Origin: JARKPK01 sp964631235
Lineage (GTDB): Bacteria; Planctomycetota; Planctomycetia; Pirellulales; Thermoguttaceae
DNA: 64,000 nucleotides
NCBI GenBank assembly: GCA_964631235.1
Contig: CAZVZX010000002.1
Location: 1 to 64,000, forward strand
Reading direction: 5' to 3'
Below the pieces are notes generated by a model. It saw nothing but the letters and a program-made list of their open reading frames with translations. It was not told where the DNA came from and searched no databases. This document shows positions 17,637-26,632 of the stretch, in pieces (positions within the stretch are counted from its first letter, which is position 1; the number at the start of each line of letters is the position of its first letter). The position numbers and the translations under genes were made by a program.

Positions 17637-17832
17637 ACAAGAAGCAAGTCGTAACGTGCAGCCGATCGCGCGAGTCGTTCCCAATCGCCGTGCTGATCAA
17701 GCTGCCTTCATTCACTGTTTGTTCAGTCGCGAAAGGGCGCACCGGCGCGGCTGATGCCTCGCAAACCGCCACCGGCGCGCGAGGCGGCTTATAATCCGCC
17801 CGAGGCGGTGCGCAAGTTAGGGAGTTGTGGCC

Positions 17833-18837
17833 ATGCCGGCTAAGATTTACTACGACCAAGATGCCGATTTGGGATTGCTCAAGAATAAGACCGTGGCCAT
17901 TCTCGGCTACGGTTCGCAAGGCCATGCGCACGCCCAGAATCTCCGCGACAGCGGCGTGCGGGTGATCGTTGCCGAACTGCCGGGCACGAAGAATCACGAA
18001 TTGGCGGTGCAAGACGGGTTCTCGCCGCTGAGCACAGCCGAGGCCGTGCGCCAGGCCGACATCATCACGATCCTTCTGCCCGACGAGCTGCAAGCGGGAG
18101 TGTTCAGCAGCGAAATTCGCCCGAACATCAAGCCCGGCAGCGTCATCGTCTGCTCGCACGGGTTTAACGTGCATTACGGGCAGTTCGACATCCCCCAAGG
18201 AATCTCCGTGATCCTCGTGGCCCCCAAGGGGCCGGGCCATCTGCTCCGCGCTGAATTCGTCCGCGGCGCCGGGGTGCCGTGCCTGATCGGCGTGCTCGAA
18301 GGTTCCGCTCCCGACGCATTGAAGATCGGCCTTGCTTACGCGAAGGGGATCGGCGGCACGCGGGCCGGCGTGATCGAAACCAGTTTCGCCGAAGAGACGG
18401 AAACGGACCTGTTCGGCGAGCAAGTGGTGCTTTGCGGGGGGCTGAGCGCGCTGATTAAGGCCGGGTACGAAACGCTCGTCGAGGCCGGCTACCAGCCGGA
18501 GATGGCCTATTTCGAGTGCGTCCATGAAGTGAAGCTGATCGTCGATCTGATTTATCAGGGCGGGCTGAACTACATGCGCTACAGCATCTCGAACACCGCC
18601 GAATACGGCGACTACAGCCGCGGCCCGCGGATCATCACCGAGGAAACGCGCAAGGAAATGAAGCGAATCCTCGCGGAGATCCAAGACGGCAGCTTCGCCC
18701 GCGAATGGATTCTCGAGAACAAGGCCAATGCGCCGGCCTTCAAGGCGATGCGCCGCAAGGAGCGCTCGCATCCGGTGGAGATCATCGGCAAGCAGTTGCG
18801 CAAGCTGATGTCGTGGATCAACGCGAAAGAGGTTTGA
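17833..18837 (+). CDS. ilvC: Ketol-acid reductoisomerase, class I
   Basis: Converts acetolactate to dihydroxyisovalerate in valine/isoleucine/leucine synthesis. 334 residues, class I length. N-terminal Rossmann motif ILGYGSQGHAHAQNL, catalytic-domain motifs APKGPGHLLR, GGTRAGVIETSFAEETETD and YFECVHEVKLIVDL, all intact. The loop after strand beta-2 reads AELPGTKNHE: the Arg and one Ser that usually hold the NADPH phosphate are replaced (L49, N54) and Glu48 is introduced, which suggests NADH use. AGGGAG 8 nt before ATG 17833 decides this start over GTG 17827. A TATAAT at 17790-17795 lies upstream without a clear -35. Confidence 0.96.
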   Translation: MPAKIYYDQDADLGLLKNKTVAILGYGSQGHAHAQNLRDSGVRVIVAELPGTKNHELAVQDGFSPLSTAEAVRQADIITILLPDELQAGVFSSEIRPNIKPGSVIVCSHGFNVHYGQFDIPQGISVILVAPKGPGHLLRAEFVRGAGVPCLIGVLEGSAPDALKIGLAYAKGIGGTRAGVIETSFAEETETDLFGEQVVLCGGLSALIKAGYETLVEAGYQPEMAYFECVHEVKLIVDLIYQGGLNYMRYSISNTAEYGDYSRGPRIITEETRKEMKRILAEIQDGSFAREWILENKANAPAFKAMRRKERSHPVEIIGKQLRKLMSWINAKEV

Positions 18838-19209
18838 TCGATCGCGGTATCGATCGTTGTCCCGGTCGAGTTCGGCCGCCGGCAGAGACGACCGATCGCC
18901 GGGAGTGCTGAGGCCATTGAGCGGTGGGGCGAACGGCTCTGTTCGCCCCGCCGTAGGGCTCCGCCCCGGCGGCCGCAGTCTTGAACCGGCCTCGGCAACC
19001 GTCCTTGCCGATAAACGGGCGGTCGTTGGCTATTGGCCCTGCGCCGGCATGACGCGCTGATCATCTCCGGCTGTCGGTTCTGCCAATGGCGTTTGCAGAA
19101 GGTGCCGCGGGGCAGGGCTTGGAGCCGCCCCGGCTCGGCACGTGCAGGCTGTGCCGCATCCGCGATTGTCGGCCCGCGCTGATGCAGCCGTTTGATTCGG
19201 CCGTCGGCG
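18838..19209. other. Convergent intergenic ilvC / ClpP-like gene, 372 bp
   Basis: Holds the hairpin at 18923-18952. No gene seen. Confidence 0.5.
18923..18952 (+). terminator. Hairpin 3' of ilvC
   Basis: Two 12-nt arms (18923-18934 and 18941-18952) pair with a single G-U, enclosing a 6-nt loop, 86 nt after the ilvC stop in a convergent region. No U-run follows, so termination is plausible but not proven. Confidence 0.45.
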
Positions 19210-19749
19210 TTATCGTTTGCGCGGCGCCAGCCAGGGCAGGGCGGTGGGCGAGATCAGTTCCGCCAAACCGGCCGCGGCTAACTCGGGCCCGAGAACGTAT
19301 CGTCCCGAATCGATCCATTGGGCGATCAACGGCGGATCGGCTCCGAGCAATTCGACCAACCAGCGATCCATCGCCTGCTCTAATTCGCCGAAGTGTTTCG
19401 CCCATTGAGCGGCTTCGACCAGCCCCACGTTTTCTTCACTTTGCCATTTCATGTGGTGAAAGAGCAGCGTGCTGTATTCCGTCACCAAGCGGCGTCGGCA
19501 GGCTGCAAACGGCAGCAGGGCCGCCGACGAGCACTCGCCCACGACGATGCCCACGGCGTCCAGCCCGCGCAACAGCAGCAGGTTCGCCAGCGCCATGGCG
19601 GAGTAGGGACTGCCGCCGGGCGAGTCGAAATAGAGCACGCAGCGCCCGCCGGGTTCGACCTCCAATAACTTGTCGCACCAATCGGATTGATGTTCCGACA
19701 GGTCGCCTACCAAGGCGATTTCTGCAAGCGATTCGCTTCGACGGGGCAT
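19210..19749 (-). CDS. ClpP-like serine protease (S14/ClpP-fold)
   Basis: A 179-residue ClpP/crotonase-fold protein. FDSPGGSPYSAMAL near residue 41 matches the oxyanion-region motif of ClpP (DSPGG). The Ser of GECSSAALLP (Ser75) is in the position of the ClpP nucleophile, and the His of LLFHHMKW (98) in that of the catalytic His. An Asp occurs in QWIDSGRYVLG as candidate third member, followed by the usual GLAELI ending. The N-terminal loops that dock ClpX/ClpA are poorly conserved, so it may be a stand-alone or partner-modified member rather than housekeeping ClpP. ATG 19749 is used since the upstream open frame is antisense to the neighbour's leader. It follows the acyltransferase by 53 bp, likely in one operon. 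Confidence 0.75.
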   Translation of the reverse strand: MPRRSESLAEIALVGDLSEHQSDWCDKLLEVEPGGRCVLYFDSPGGSPYSAMALANLLLLRGLDAVGIVVGECSSAALLPFAACRRRLVTEYSTLLFHHMKWQSEENVGLVEAAQWAKHFGELEQAMDRWLVELLGADPPLIAQWIDSGRYVLGPELAAAGLAELISPTALPWLAPRKR

Positions 19750-19802
19750 AGCCGATCTCTCGTGTGGTTGCGACGGTTCGGGGCGAGTCGGGGCGGCAGA
19801 AT

Positions 19803-20717
19803 CTATGCGGCTTTGCGCAGTGCCGGCTTCTCGCGGGTGTCTTTCCATCGGCGGTGAATCCACCAATACTGCGCCGGATCTTGGCGGATGATTCGCTCGA
19901 GCCAATCGTGGAACCACTGGGTAAGCTCACGCACGCCGCGCACCTCGTCGCCGCCTGTGGTCGGATCGGCGCAGGCGTATTGGCGCAACTCGAAGGCCAT
20001 CGGTCGGCCCAACCGCCGCACCGCCGACACATAGACCGGCGCCTGATGCTCGAAACTCAGCAGTGCAATCGCCTTGTGCGCCGAGGCCGGCCGGCCGAAA
20101 AACCGAATCCAACAACCCTTCGGCCCGGCGTACTGATCGGCCAAGAAGGTCATTGTTCCGTGCTTCGACATCACGGCCTCGATCTGTTCGTACCCGCCGT
20201 TCTTTGGAATGATGTGTTGCCCGGTGCGCCCGCGAAAATCGTTGACGAACCGATCGAGGAACGGGTTATCGAGCGTTCGGGCCACCGTGTGCGTGGGAAA
20301 GCCGAGCACGCCGAGAACATAGCCGCCGACCTCGAAATTGCCGTAATGGCCGGTAACGATCATCGTCGGTCGATCCGCCAGCAGTTGACGCATCAATTCG
20401 CGCTCGCCGCCGAGGACGACGAAGTCGCGCCAGTTGGTGTCGTGGATTTTCCGCGGGGTATGGGCCACTTCCAACACGAGCCGGAAAAGGTGCTCCCACA
20501 TCGCCCGTTCCAGGCGCCGACGGTCGGTCTCGGTCATCTCGGGGAAGGCGTGGCTCAGATTCTCATCGAGCACGCGCCGACGCAGCCGAAGCACGTCGCA
20601 GAACAGCCACGCCAAATGCCTCGCGATCGCATCGCCGAGGGAAACCGGCATCGCCTGGACCGCACAGATCAACAGGCGGACCACCAGATAAACCGTATAG
20701 TCAATGACACGCCGCAT
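19803..20717 (-). CDS. LpxL/HtrB-family lysophospholipid/lipid A acyltransferase
   Basis: Membrane-associated acyltransferase, 304 residues. It has an N-terminal hydrophobic anchor (YTVYLVVRLLICAVQAMP). The catalytic H-x4-E motif is TGHYGNFE near residue 123, followed by downstream family motifs RTLDNPFLDRFVNDFRGRTG and TFLADQYAGPKGCWIRFFG, and the ending QYWWIHRRWK typical of LpxL/LpxM homologues. Lipid A secondary acylation is the best-known role, and other phospholipid substrates are possible. It fits with lptB at 14 kb. ATG 20717 is preferred; a TTG at 20723 is in frame. Confidence 0.9.
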   Translation of the reverse strand: MRRVIDYTVYLVVRLLICAVQAMPVSLGDAIARHLAWLFCDVLRLRRRVLDENLSHAFPEMTETDRRRLERAMWEHLFRLVLEVAHTPRKIHDTNWRDFVVLGGERELMRQLLADRPTMIVTGHYGNFEVGGYVLGVLGFPTHTVARTLDNPFLDRFVNDFRGRTGQHIIPKNGGYEQIEAVMSKHGTMTFLADQYAGPKGCWIRFFGRPASAHKAIALLSFEHQAPVYVSAVRRLGRPMAFELRQYACADPTTGGDEVRGVRELTQWFHDWLERIIRQDPAQYWWIHRRWKDTREKPALRKAA

Positions 20718-21308
20718 GATCAACCATCCCTGGCGGAAACAGACAAGATTTGAAAACGCTGCGATCGTCCGTCACGGCCCCTAGGGAAAGCAACGGAGCA
20801 GCCCGAACCACACTCTTCACACACTCGCATGGTTGCCTTTTGCGTGCAAGACTATGAGCCGCTTCATGCCGTGAGCGGTGAAATATGGCGCCGGCCAGTC
20901 GAGGACACCCGGATCGCCTCGTCGCGGCCGTCCTTCGTTGCTCGATCAATCCGCCGCCGAATTACACCGGCGCACCGGCCCGTATTCTGACGATTTGGCC
21001 GTTGCGAGAAAAGACCGTTTTGGCCCCTCCGTAGGATGGTGCGATCCGATGCGCACGTCGGCAGGTTCCGGTGGTTGACCTGGACAAACAGTGCGACAAA
21101 CCACCGGGCAGCTCGCAAGAGACAGGTCGATTCTCTTGCACAGAGAGCAGGTCACTTTGCGGAAGTCAGCACCGCAGGCTGACGCGCGCAGAGGTTCGCT
21201 AGACTGACGCGCGCAGAGGTTCACTACTGATCGGCCGCAGCCGGGCGATCGAGCGTTGAACGAGGGCTTGCAGCCCCGGGGGCAGCAAGCGGGCCAGTCG
21301 GGCGGGGC
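20718..21308. other. Intergenic, 591 bp, with a short tandem repeat
   Basis: No supported gene. It contains the 19-bp tandem direct repeat at 21179-21222. The leader of the acyltransferase gene lies at its left end. Confidence 0.45.
21179..21222. repeat. 19-bp direct repeat, two units, 25-bp period
   Basis: The same 19 bases (CTGACGCGCGCAGAGGTTC) occur at 21179-21197 and 21204-21222 with 6 bp between. Each is followed by similar bases. Function unknown. Confidence 0.85.
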
Positions 21309-21572
21309 CTACTCGGCTGCGGGTTCGCCGCACGAATCGCCTGCCGACGATTGCCCGCCGACGATCTTCAGCGCCTCGGTCAAGGCGTCGAATCCGCCGG
21401 TCAGCTCCACCAGCCGCCGCACGCCGCCTACCGCATCGAGAGCACGGTCAACGCACCCGTGCTGTTGGATGAACTCTTGCAGGCTTTTCACGGTGATGAT
21501 CGCATCGACAAGCTGCTTGTTGGGGGCGGAGTCGGGTTTTTTCGGTGCGGGGGCGATGGTCTTCTTGGCCAT
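21309..21572 (-). CDS. Small hypothetical protein, 87 aa
   Basis: Not recognised. MAKKTIAPAPKKPDS is a basic, Pro-rich start, followed by a predicted helical part (VDAIITVKSLQEFIQQHG, ALDAVGGVRRLVELTGGFD, ALTEALKIVGG) and an acidic end. A ribosome site AGGA precedes the ATG, and codon use resembles its neighbours, which supports a real gene. It is 92 bp downstream of isocitrate dehydrogenase on the same strand. The repeated leucine-rich amphipathic pattern suggests a helical bundle, with no catalytic motif. Confidence 0.55.
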   Translation of the reverse strand: MAKKTIAPAPKKPDSAPNKQLVDAIITVKSLQEFIQQHGCVDRALDAVGGVRRLVELTGGFDALTEALKIVGGQSSAGDSCGEPAAE

Positions 21573-21664
21573 GGCTAGAGTTCCTGTTTGTTAGTTGTTC
21601 GAGTGTGAAATCTCCCGGGCGAGCCGCCGTTAAACGATCGGCTGCACCGGTTTTTTCCTTTCGG

Positions 21665-22768
21665 TTACATCGACTGCAATTTTCGGCAGATCGCGTCGGC
21701 CATTTCCTGCGTGCCGACGGCTGTCGGATCGTTTCGGTCGGCCTTCATGTCGTAAGTAACATCTTTTCCTTCGGCGATGACGGCCGCGACGGCGCGTTCC
21801 AAACGGTCGGCGGCATCGCGTTCGCCCAAGTGCCGCAGCATCAACATGCCGGAAAGGATCAATGCCGTGGGATTGACCTTGTTTTGCCCTTTGTAGCGCG
21901 GGGCGCTGCCGTGCGTGGCCTCGAACACGGCACCGTCGGTTCCAATGTTGGCCCCCGGCGCGACGCCCAGACCGCCGACCAACCCGGCCGCCAAATCGCT
22001 CAGGATATCGCCGTACAAGTTGGGAAGCACGAGAACGTCGTAGAGTTCGGGCTTTTGCACCAACTGCATGCACATGTTGTCGACGATGCGGTCCTCGAAC
22101 TCGATGTCGGGATAATCGCCGGCGACCGTGCGTGCCGTTTCCAAGAATAGCCCGTCGGTGAACTTCATGATGTTCGCCTTATGCACCGCGGTCACCTTTC
22201 GCCGACCGTTGGCGCGGGCGTAGTCGAAGGCGAAACGCACGATCTGCTCGGTGCCCGGCACACTGATCGGCTTGATCGAAACGCCGGTTGTTTCCGGCGG
22301 GGTCTTGATTTTCCGATCGGGCGAAATCCGATTGATTGCATCGATCACTTCGGCGGCGGCGGGCGTGCCTCGCTCGAATTCGATTCCGGCGTACAAGTCT
22401 TCCGTGTTCTCACGGACAATGACCAAATCGACCGGAACGCCGCTGAAGAACGTGCGGACGCCCGGGTAGTATTTGCACGGCCTCAAACAGGCATAAAGAT
22501 GGAACAGTTGCCGCAGGTGAACGTTGATGCTGCGAAACCCCGTGCCTACCGGAGTGGTGATCGGTGCCTTCAAGGCGCACCGGGTGCGGCGCACACTGGC
22601 GATGGTGGCCTCGGGCAGCGGCGTCCCGGCGGTTTCCATGATATCGACGCCGGCCTCTTGGACATCCCAGGCAATGGCAACTCCGGTGGCATCGATGCAG
22701 CGGCGTGCCGCCTCGGCCAACTCGGGCCCGACGCCGTCTCCGCGAATCAACGTTACTTCGTGGGGCAT
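21665..22768 (-). CDS. icd: Isocitrate dehydrogenase family (isocitrate/isopropylmalate dehydrogenase)
   Basis: Oxidative decarboxylation of isocitrate in the TCA cycle is the likely reaction. 367 residues. LIRGDGVGPEL begins the fold; substrate motif FRSINVHLRQLF with Ser80 and the following Arg residues; VRENTEDLYAGIE; and the metal-binding Asp segment NLYGDILSDLAAG are intact. In the nucleotide loop HGSAPRYKGQNKVNP, Arg291, Tyr292 and Val298 line up with E. coli Lys344, Tyr345 and Val351. VTYD supplies the Tyr391 equivalent, but the Arg395 position is Ala. This leans toward NADP over NAD, though short isocitrate dehydrogenases of this size are often annotated NAD-dependent. Homoisocitrate activity cannot be excluded. 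GAGGATC before the ATG is a fair ribosome site. Confidence 0.88.
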   Translation of the reverse strand: MPHEVTLIRGDGVGPELAEAARRCIDATGVAIAWDVQEAGVDIMETAGTPLPEATIASVRRTRCALKAPITTPVGTGFRSINVHLRQLFHLYACLRPCKYYPGVRTFFSGVPVDLVIVRENTEDLYAGIEFERGTPAAAEVIDAINRISPDRKIKTPPETTGVSIKPISVPGTEQIVRFAFDYARANGRRKVTAVHKANIMKFTDGLFLETARTVAGDYPDIEFEDRIVDNMCMQLVQKPELYDVLVLPNLYGDILSDLAAGLVGGLGVAPGANIGTDGAVFEATHGSAPRYKGQNKVNPTALILSGMLMLRHLGERDAADRLERAVAAVIAEGKDVTYDMKADRNDPTAVGTQEMADAICRKLQSM

Positions 22769-23134
22769 GATCCTCGATCCTCAGAAAAGAGGCTCTACAA
22801 AAGGGTTACGTTCTTTCAGCCGAACCGCCCGCGTGGATGTCGGCTCAAGGGATCGGCTCCAGTGGACCGTCGGGCACGTGTTCGGTGCCGACTGCGCTGA
22901 AAACCAAGTCTGATCGGCTAAGGCTACTTCAACAATGGGGGCTCGTCAACCGCTGCGAGAATTGTGATTGTCTGCTGCGGTTTGCTCTCGATCCTTCGTC
23001 GCGTTCGGCTCCGGCGAGTTGGTCGGCGCCCACCGCAGGTTCTCCCGATTGTTCGCATTATAGTCGACTGGCCCAGAGGCCCTGGGATCAGGTTCTGCGG
23101 TTTTCGTCGCGCGAGCGACATGCCGAGCTTGAAC

Positions 23135-23236
23135 GGATTTCACGCAATTGCGAAAGCGACCGCCGCCGACGCGAAGCGGCCCAACGGGTGTTGCCGCCGT
23201 GGGAACCGCGCTGCGTCTTCCGCGGTTTTGATTTGA
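23135..23236 (+). repeat. ~100-bp interspersed repeat, copy 1
   Basis: Shares with the 58.3-kb copy the core GCAATTGCGAAAGCG-like left part, CCGTGGGAACCGC in the middle-right, and the right end CGCGGTTTTGAT. Same orientation as copies at 41.3 and 58.3 kb. Confidence 0.65.
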
Positions 23237-23341
23237 GTTTCGAGAAGAGGAGGGCGTCGAAAAATGGCGTGCGATTGGAGCTCGCAACGTAAGTTGTGTT
23301 TTGGAAACGGGTTGTAGATTTCTTTTGCCGCGGAATCTCTA

Positions 23342-23370
23342 TTGGCATTCACCGGCGGCTTGGCTAGAAT
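23342..23370 (+). promoter_or_regulatory. Sigma-70-type promoter for the MMPL gene
   Basis: TTGGCA at 23342-23347, a 17-bp spacer, and TAGAAT at 23365-23370: each hexamer is one base from consensus at optimal spacing. The predicted start near 23377 leaves a leader of about 140 nt. Confidence 0.55.
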
Positions 23371-23515
23371 GCCGGCCTTATTCGTCCCCGATGGGGTTTG
23401 GGGAACCGCAGGAGTGCGCGCGGAAGGAGTCGCGGCGATCCGGCGGTCCGAAACCGTACTGTCTGGCCGCTGGCCCTTCGGGCCGAGGCCAACCAGCCGA
23501 ATCTGGAATGCCGAC

Positions 23516-26326
23516 ATGCGCGCGGAACGGATGCCGCATCGAGCGATCTCGTTTGTGTCTCGGGGGATGCGCCGTTGGGTCGAGCTTTGTATCGCGTTCC
23601 CCGTCGCCACCTTGGCACTAGGAGTATTGGCCACTATTGCCGCCGGCGGACTGGCGGCAACGCAGCTCGGGTTGCGAACGAGTCGGGCCGAGTTGCTTTG
23701 CCCTCAAAGCGACTACAACCGCCGCTGGTTGAATTACACAGCCGAGTTCGGCGATAAAGAGGATGTCGTCGTAGTAGTCGAGGGAACCCAGCGCGAAATG
23801 CTGGTGCCCGTGCTCGATCATCTGGCCGAGGCTATTTCGGCCGAGCCGCAACGATTTCAAGATGTTTTGCACCGCTACGATTTGACGAAAGTGGGCAGCA
23901 AGGGCCTGCATTATCTCGACTTCAAGCAACTCGACGAGATCGAGGGCTTCTTACGAAAGGCCGAGCCGATCTTGCACGGCGACTGGGCCCAATTGAACCT
24001 GGGCAATTTGGCCGGGTGGATGGAGGCCGGCATCGAGCGCGTGCCGCTGCACTATCGGCCGCAGGCCATTGCGGCAATGCAAGCCGAGCTGGCGCGCACG
24101 GCCGAGGGATTAGCGGCCGCATTGGGGCCCACATGCAGTTACAAATCGCCGTGGCCCGACATCGCGGCCGCGGCTGCGGCCATCGAGTCGCTCGGCTCGA
24201 ATTACATGATCACCGACGACGGCCGGCTCGGGTTCGTCATCCTCAAGTTCGCCGAAACCGATACCCAGAACCTTGCTCAAAACAGCGATGCCGTCGATCG
24301 GCTCCGCCAAATCATCGCCGCTGCTCAAAAAAGATTCCCCGAGGTGCGCATCGGCTTGACGGGCCTGCCGATCATCGAAAACGACGAGATGCGCGCCAGT
24401 CAGTTCTCGTCCACGTACACTACGGTTCTTTCCTTCCTCGGCGTGTTCGCGATCATCTTGCTGGCCTTCGGCGGGCTGCGCCACGTGACGTTGATTATGA
24501 CGGTTCTGGCCGTTGGTGCCGTATGGGCCTGCGGCGCCGCGGCACTGGCGGTAGGACATCTGAATCTGTTGAGCGCATCGTTCGGATCGATTCTCTTCGG
24601 ACTAGGGATCGACTACAGCATCGCGTATGTGTCGGCCTATCTCAACGTGCGCAAAGCCGGCCGCGATGTGCGTCAGGCCCTGCTCGAAGCAGCGGAGGAG
24701 CACGGGCCGGCCATCGCCGCTGCCGCCGTGACCTCGGCCGTGGCGTTTTTCATGGTTGGCCTGACCGAGTTTCGCGGCATTGCTCAGTTGGGCGTGATTG
24801 CCGGCATGGGATTGCTGCTTTGCTGGATCGCCTCGATGAGCTTGTTGCCCGCTCTGGTGTTCGTGGTCGATCGGCGCCGCGCCGACGCGCCCGCTCCCGA
24901 GCCGCTGCAATTGGGCGGCTTGCTTCAGCCGTTGACGGATCGGCCCTATGTCAGCGCTGTCGGATTATTGCTGACGACCGCGGGCTTGGCCCTTGGCACG
25001 CGTCACTTGTGGTACGACTACAACCTGTTGAACCTCCAGCCGGACGGCATGGAAAGCGTGGCCTTGGAGCACAAATTGCTGCAAGAGACGAATCTCAGCG
25101 CGTCGTTCGCACTATCCGTGTCCGACAGTCCGCAAGAGCTTCTCGAACGCAAACAACGCTTCCTTGCGCTACCCAGCGTGGAACGCGTGGAAGAGATCAG
25201 TTCGTTGTTTCCCGCATTCGGAAGGGAAAAACAGGCGGTGATTGCCCGAATGCATCAGCAATTGGCCGTTCTTCCCCGCGAAGTTCCGCAAATTCCGGTG
25301 GTGCCGCAGGAGGATCTTGCTCATATCCTCGAACGGGCCCAGGGAATGTTGGCGATGTCGGCCGACGGCAGCGAGCTGAGCCGGCGCTTGCAATTTCTTC
25401 GCGATACCGTGCGGGCCCTGCCGACCGAGGAGTATTTGCGGCGAATGACGCACTATCAGCAGGCCATGGCTAACGACTTGCTGGGGCGGCTGCATGCGCT
25501 TCGCGCGGTGAGCAACCCCGAGCCTCCGTCGCTTGCCGACCTTCCCGGCGGACTGACGACTCGGTTCGTCGGCAAAACCGGAAAACACGTGCAGAAGATC
25601 TACGCCAAGGTCAATATCTGGGACAACGAGGGCATGGAGCAATTTGTCCGCGAGGTTCGCAGCGTTGACCCCGATGTGACGGGCAACCCGATCCAGATCT
25701 TCGAGGCTTCGCGGCACATGAAGGCCAGCTACCAGTGGGCCGCGTGGGCTACATGCCTTGTCTTGGCGCCGATTCTCTTCCTGCATTTTCGACGCATTAC
25801 ACCCTCGTTGCTGGCGGTGGTGCCGCTGGCGTGCGGATTGGCGCAAATGTTCGGTGTGATGGGGGCCCTCGATATCGCGTTGAATCCGGCCAACATGATC
25901 GTCCTCCCCTTCCTGCTCGGCATGGGCCTTGATAACGGAATGCACGTGATGCACGACTTTGAGGCCCGTCGCGGACGCTATCGGGGAATGTCGCAAGCCA
26001 CCGGGCTGACCGTGCTGGTCAACTCGCTGACCACGATGGTCGGCTTCGCCGCGCTGATGCTGGCCACGCACAAGGGACTGCAAAGCCTGGGGCGCGTATT
26101 GGTGATCGGTATGAGCTGCTGCCTCGTCAGCACCTTGCTCTTGCCGAATCTTCTGGTCATTTATGATCGCTGGAGTCGGCGTCGCGGCCACTTGCTCGAT
26201 GAGGCGGGCGAGAACGAGAATGAGTCCGACCGGGACACGACCCCGGATCAGGACGGCCTGCTGAGCGATCTTTCCGGCGAATCTCAGGGCCCCGCGGAGC
26301 CGATCGCGCCGCGCCGTGCCGCGTAA
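23516..26326 (+). CDS. MMPL/RND-superfamily transporter (HpnN-like)
   Basis: A 936-residue inner-membrane exporter of the RND superfamily. Layout: one N-terminal helix, a large periplasmic domain (about 60-320), a block of five helices beginning with VLSFLGVFAIILLAFGGLRH, then a repeat of the same plan with a second periplasmic domain (about 520-760) and second helix block from WATCLVLAPILFLHFRR. The motif LFGLGIDYSIAYVSAY near residue 360, and LLGMGLDNGMHVMHDF in the second half, carry the Asp pairs expected for proton relay. HpnN relatives move hopanoids to the outer membrane, and others move lipids; the substrate here is uncertain. It ends in an acidic, disordered tail. ATG 23516 is chosen; 23531 is an alternative. 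galK follows 306 bp later. Confidence 0.85.
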   Translation: MRAERMPHRAISFVSRGMRRWVELCIAFPVATLALGVLATIAAGGLAATQLGLRTSRAELLCPQSDYNRRWLNYTAEFGDKEDVVVVVEGTQREMLVPVLDHLAEAISAEPQRFQDVLHRYDLTKVGSKGLHYLDFKQLDEIEGFLRKAEPILHGDWAQLNLGNLAGWMEAGIERVPLHYRPQAIAAMQAELARTAEGLAAALGPTCSYKSPWPDIAAAAAAIESLGSNYMITDDGRLGFVILKFAETDTQNLAQNSDAVDRLRQIIAAAQKRFPEVRIGLTGLPIIENDEMRASQFSSTYTTVLSFLGVFAIILLAFGGLRHVTLIMTVLAVGAVWACGAAALAVGHLNLLSASFGSILFGLGIDYSIAYVSAYLNVRKAGRDVRQALLEAAEEHGPAIAAAAVTSAVAFFMVGLTEFRGIAQLGVIAGMGLLLCWIASMSLLPALVFVVDRRRADAPAPEPLQLGGLLQPLTDRPYVSAVGLLLTTAGLALGTRHLWYDYNLLNLQPDGMESVALEHKLLQETNLSASFALSVSDSPQELLERKQRFLALPSVERVEEISSLFPAFGREKQAVIARMHQQLAVLPREVPQIPVVPQEDLAHILERAQGMLAMSADGSELSRRLQFLRDTVRALPTEEYLRRMTHYQQAMANDLLGRLHALRAVSNPEPPSLADLPGGLTTRFVGKTGKHVQKIYAKVNIWDNEGMEQFVREVRSVDPDVTGNPIQIFEASRHMKASYQWAAWATCLVLAPILFLHFRRITPSLLAVVPLACGLAQMFGVMGALDIALNPANMIVLPFLLGMGLDNGMHVMHDFEARRGRYRGMSQATGLTVLVNSLTTMVGFAALMLATHKGLQSLGRVLVIGMSCCLVSTLLLPNLLVIYDRWSRRRGHLLDEAGENENESDRDTTPDQDGLLSDLSGESQGPAEPIAPRRAA

Positions 26327-26632
26327 GCAACATTGCCGAGAGAGTCCGCTGTTGCCTCTGCCGCGCGTTGAAATTGCGGTATTTCTCGACGGTGCCGCGC
26401 TCTTTCGGCTCGGTCTGCGGCCGCGCGGGCCGAGCGGGCGTTGCCGCCCCTCTTGACCGCCGAAGCGGGCAGGGCCACGATAAGGCTTTCCTGCGCACTC
26501 CCCATCGATATGCAACGCGCAGTCGGCGTTTCCATCCAACGGCCCATCGGCCGCGACGGTGACGGCTGTACGGACCGCAGAGGGGGGAAGCGAAGCACAA
26601 GGCGAGATTTGGGCGGCTGCGAGAATTCAATC

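Larger units (their letters stand above)
22769..23515. other. Divergent intergenic icd / MMPL, 747 bp
   Basis: Contains a copy of the ~100-bp interspersed repeat (23135-23236) and the promoter at 23342-23370. No supported gene; the open frames here lack any family features. Confidence 0.55.

Noticed and set aside
17790..17795. TATAAT before ilvC
   Set aside because: No usable -35 hexamer upstream; kept only as a note.
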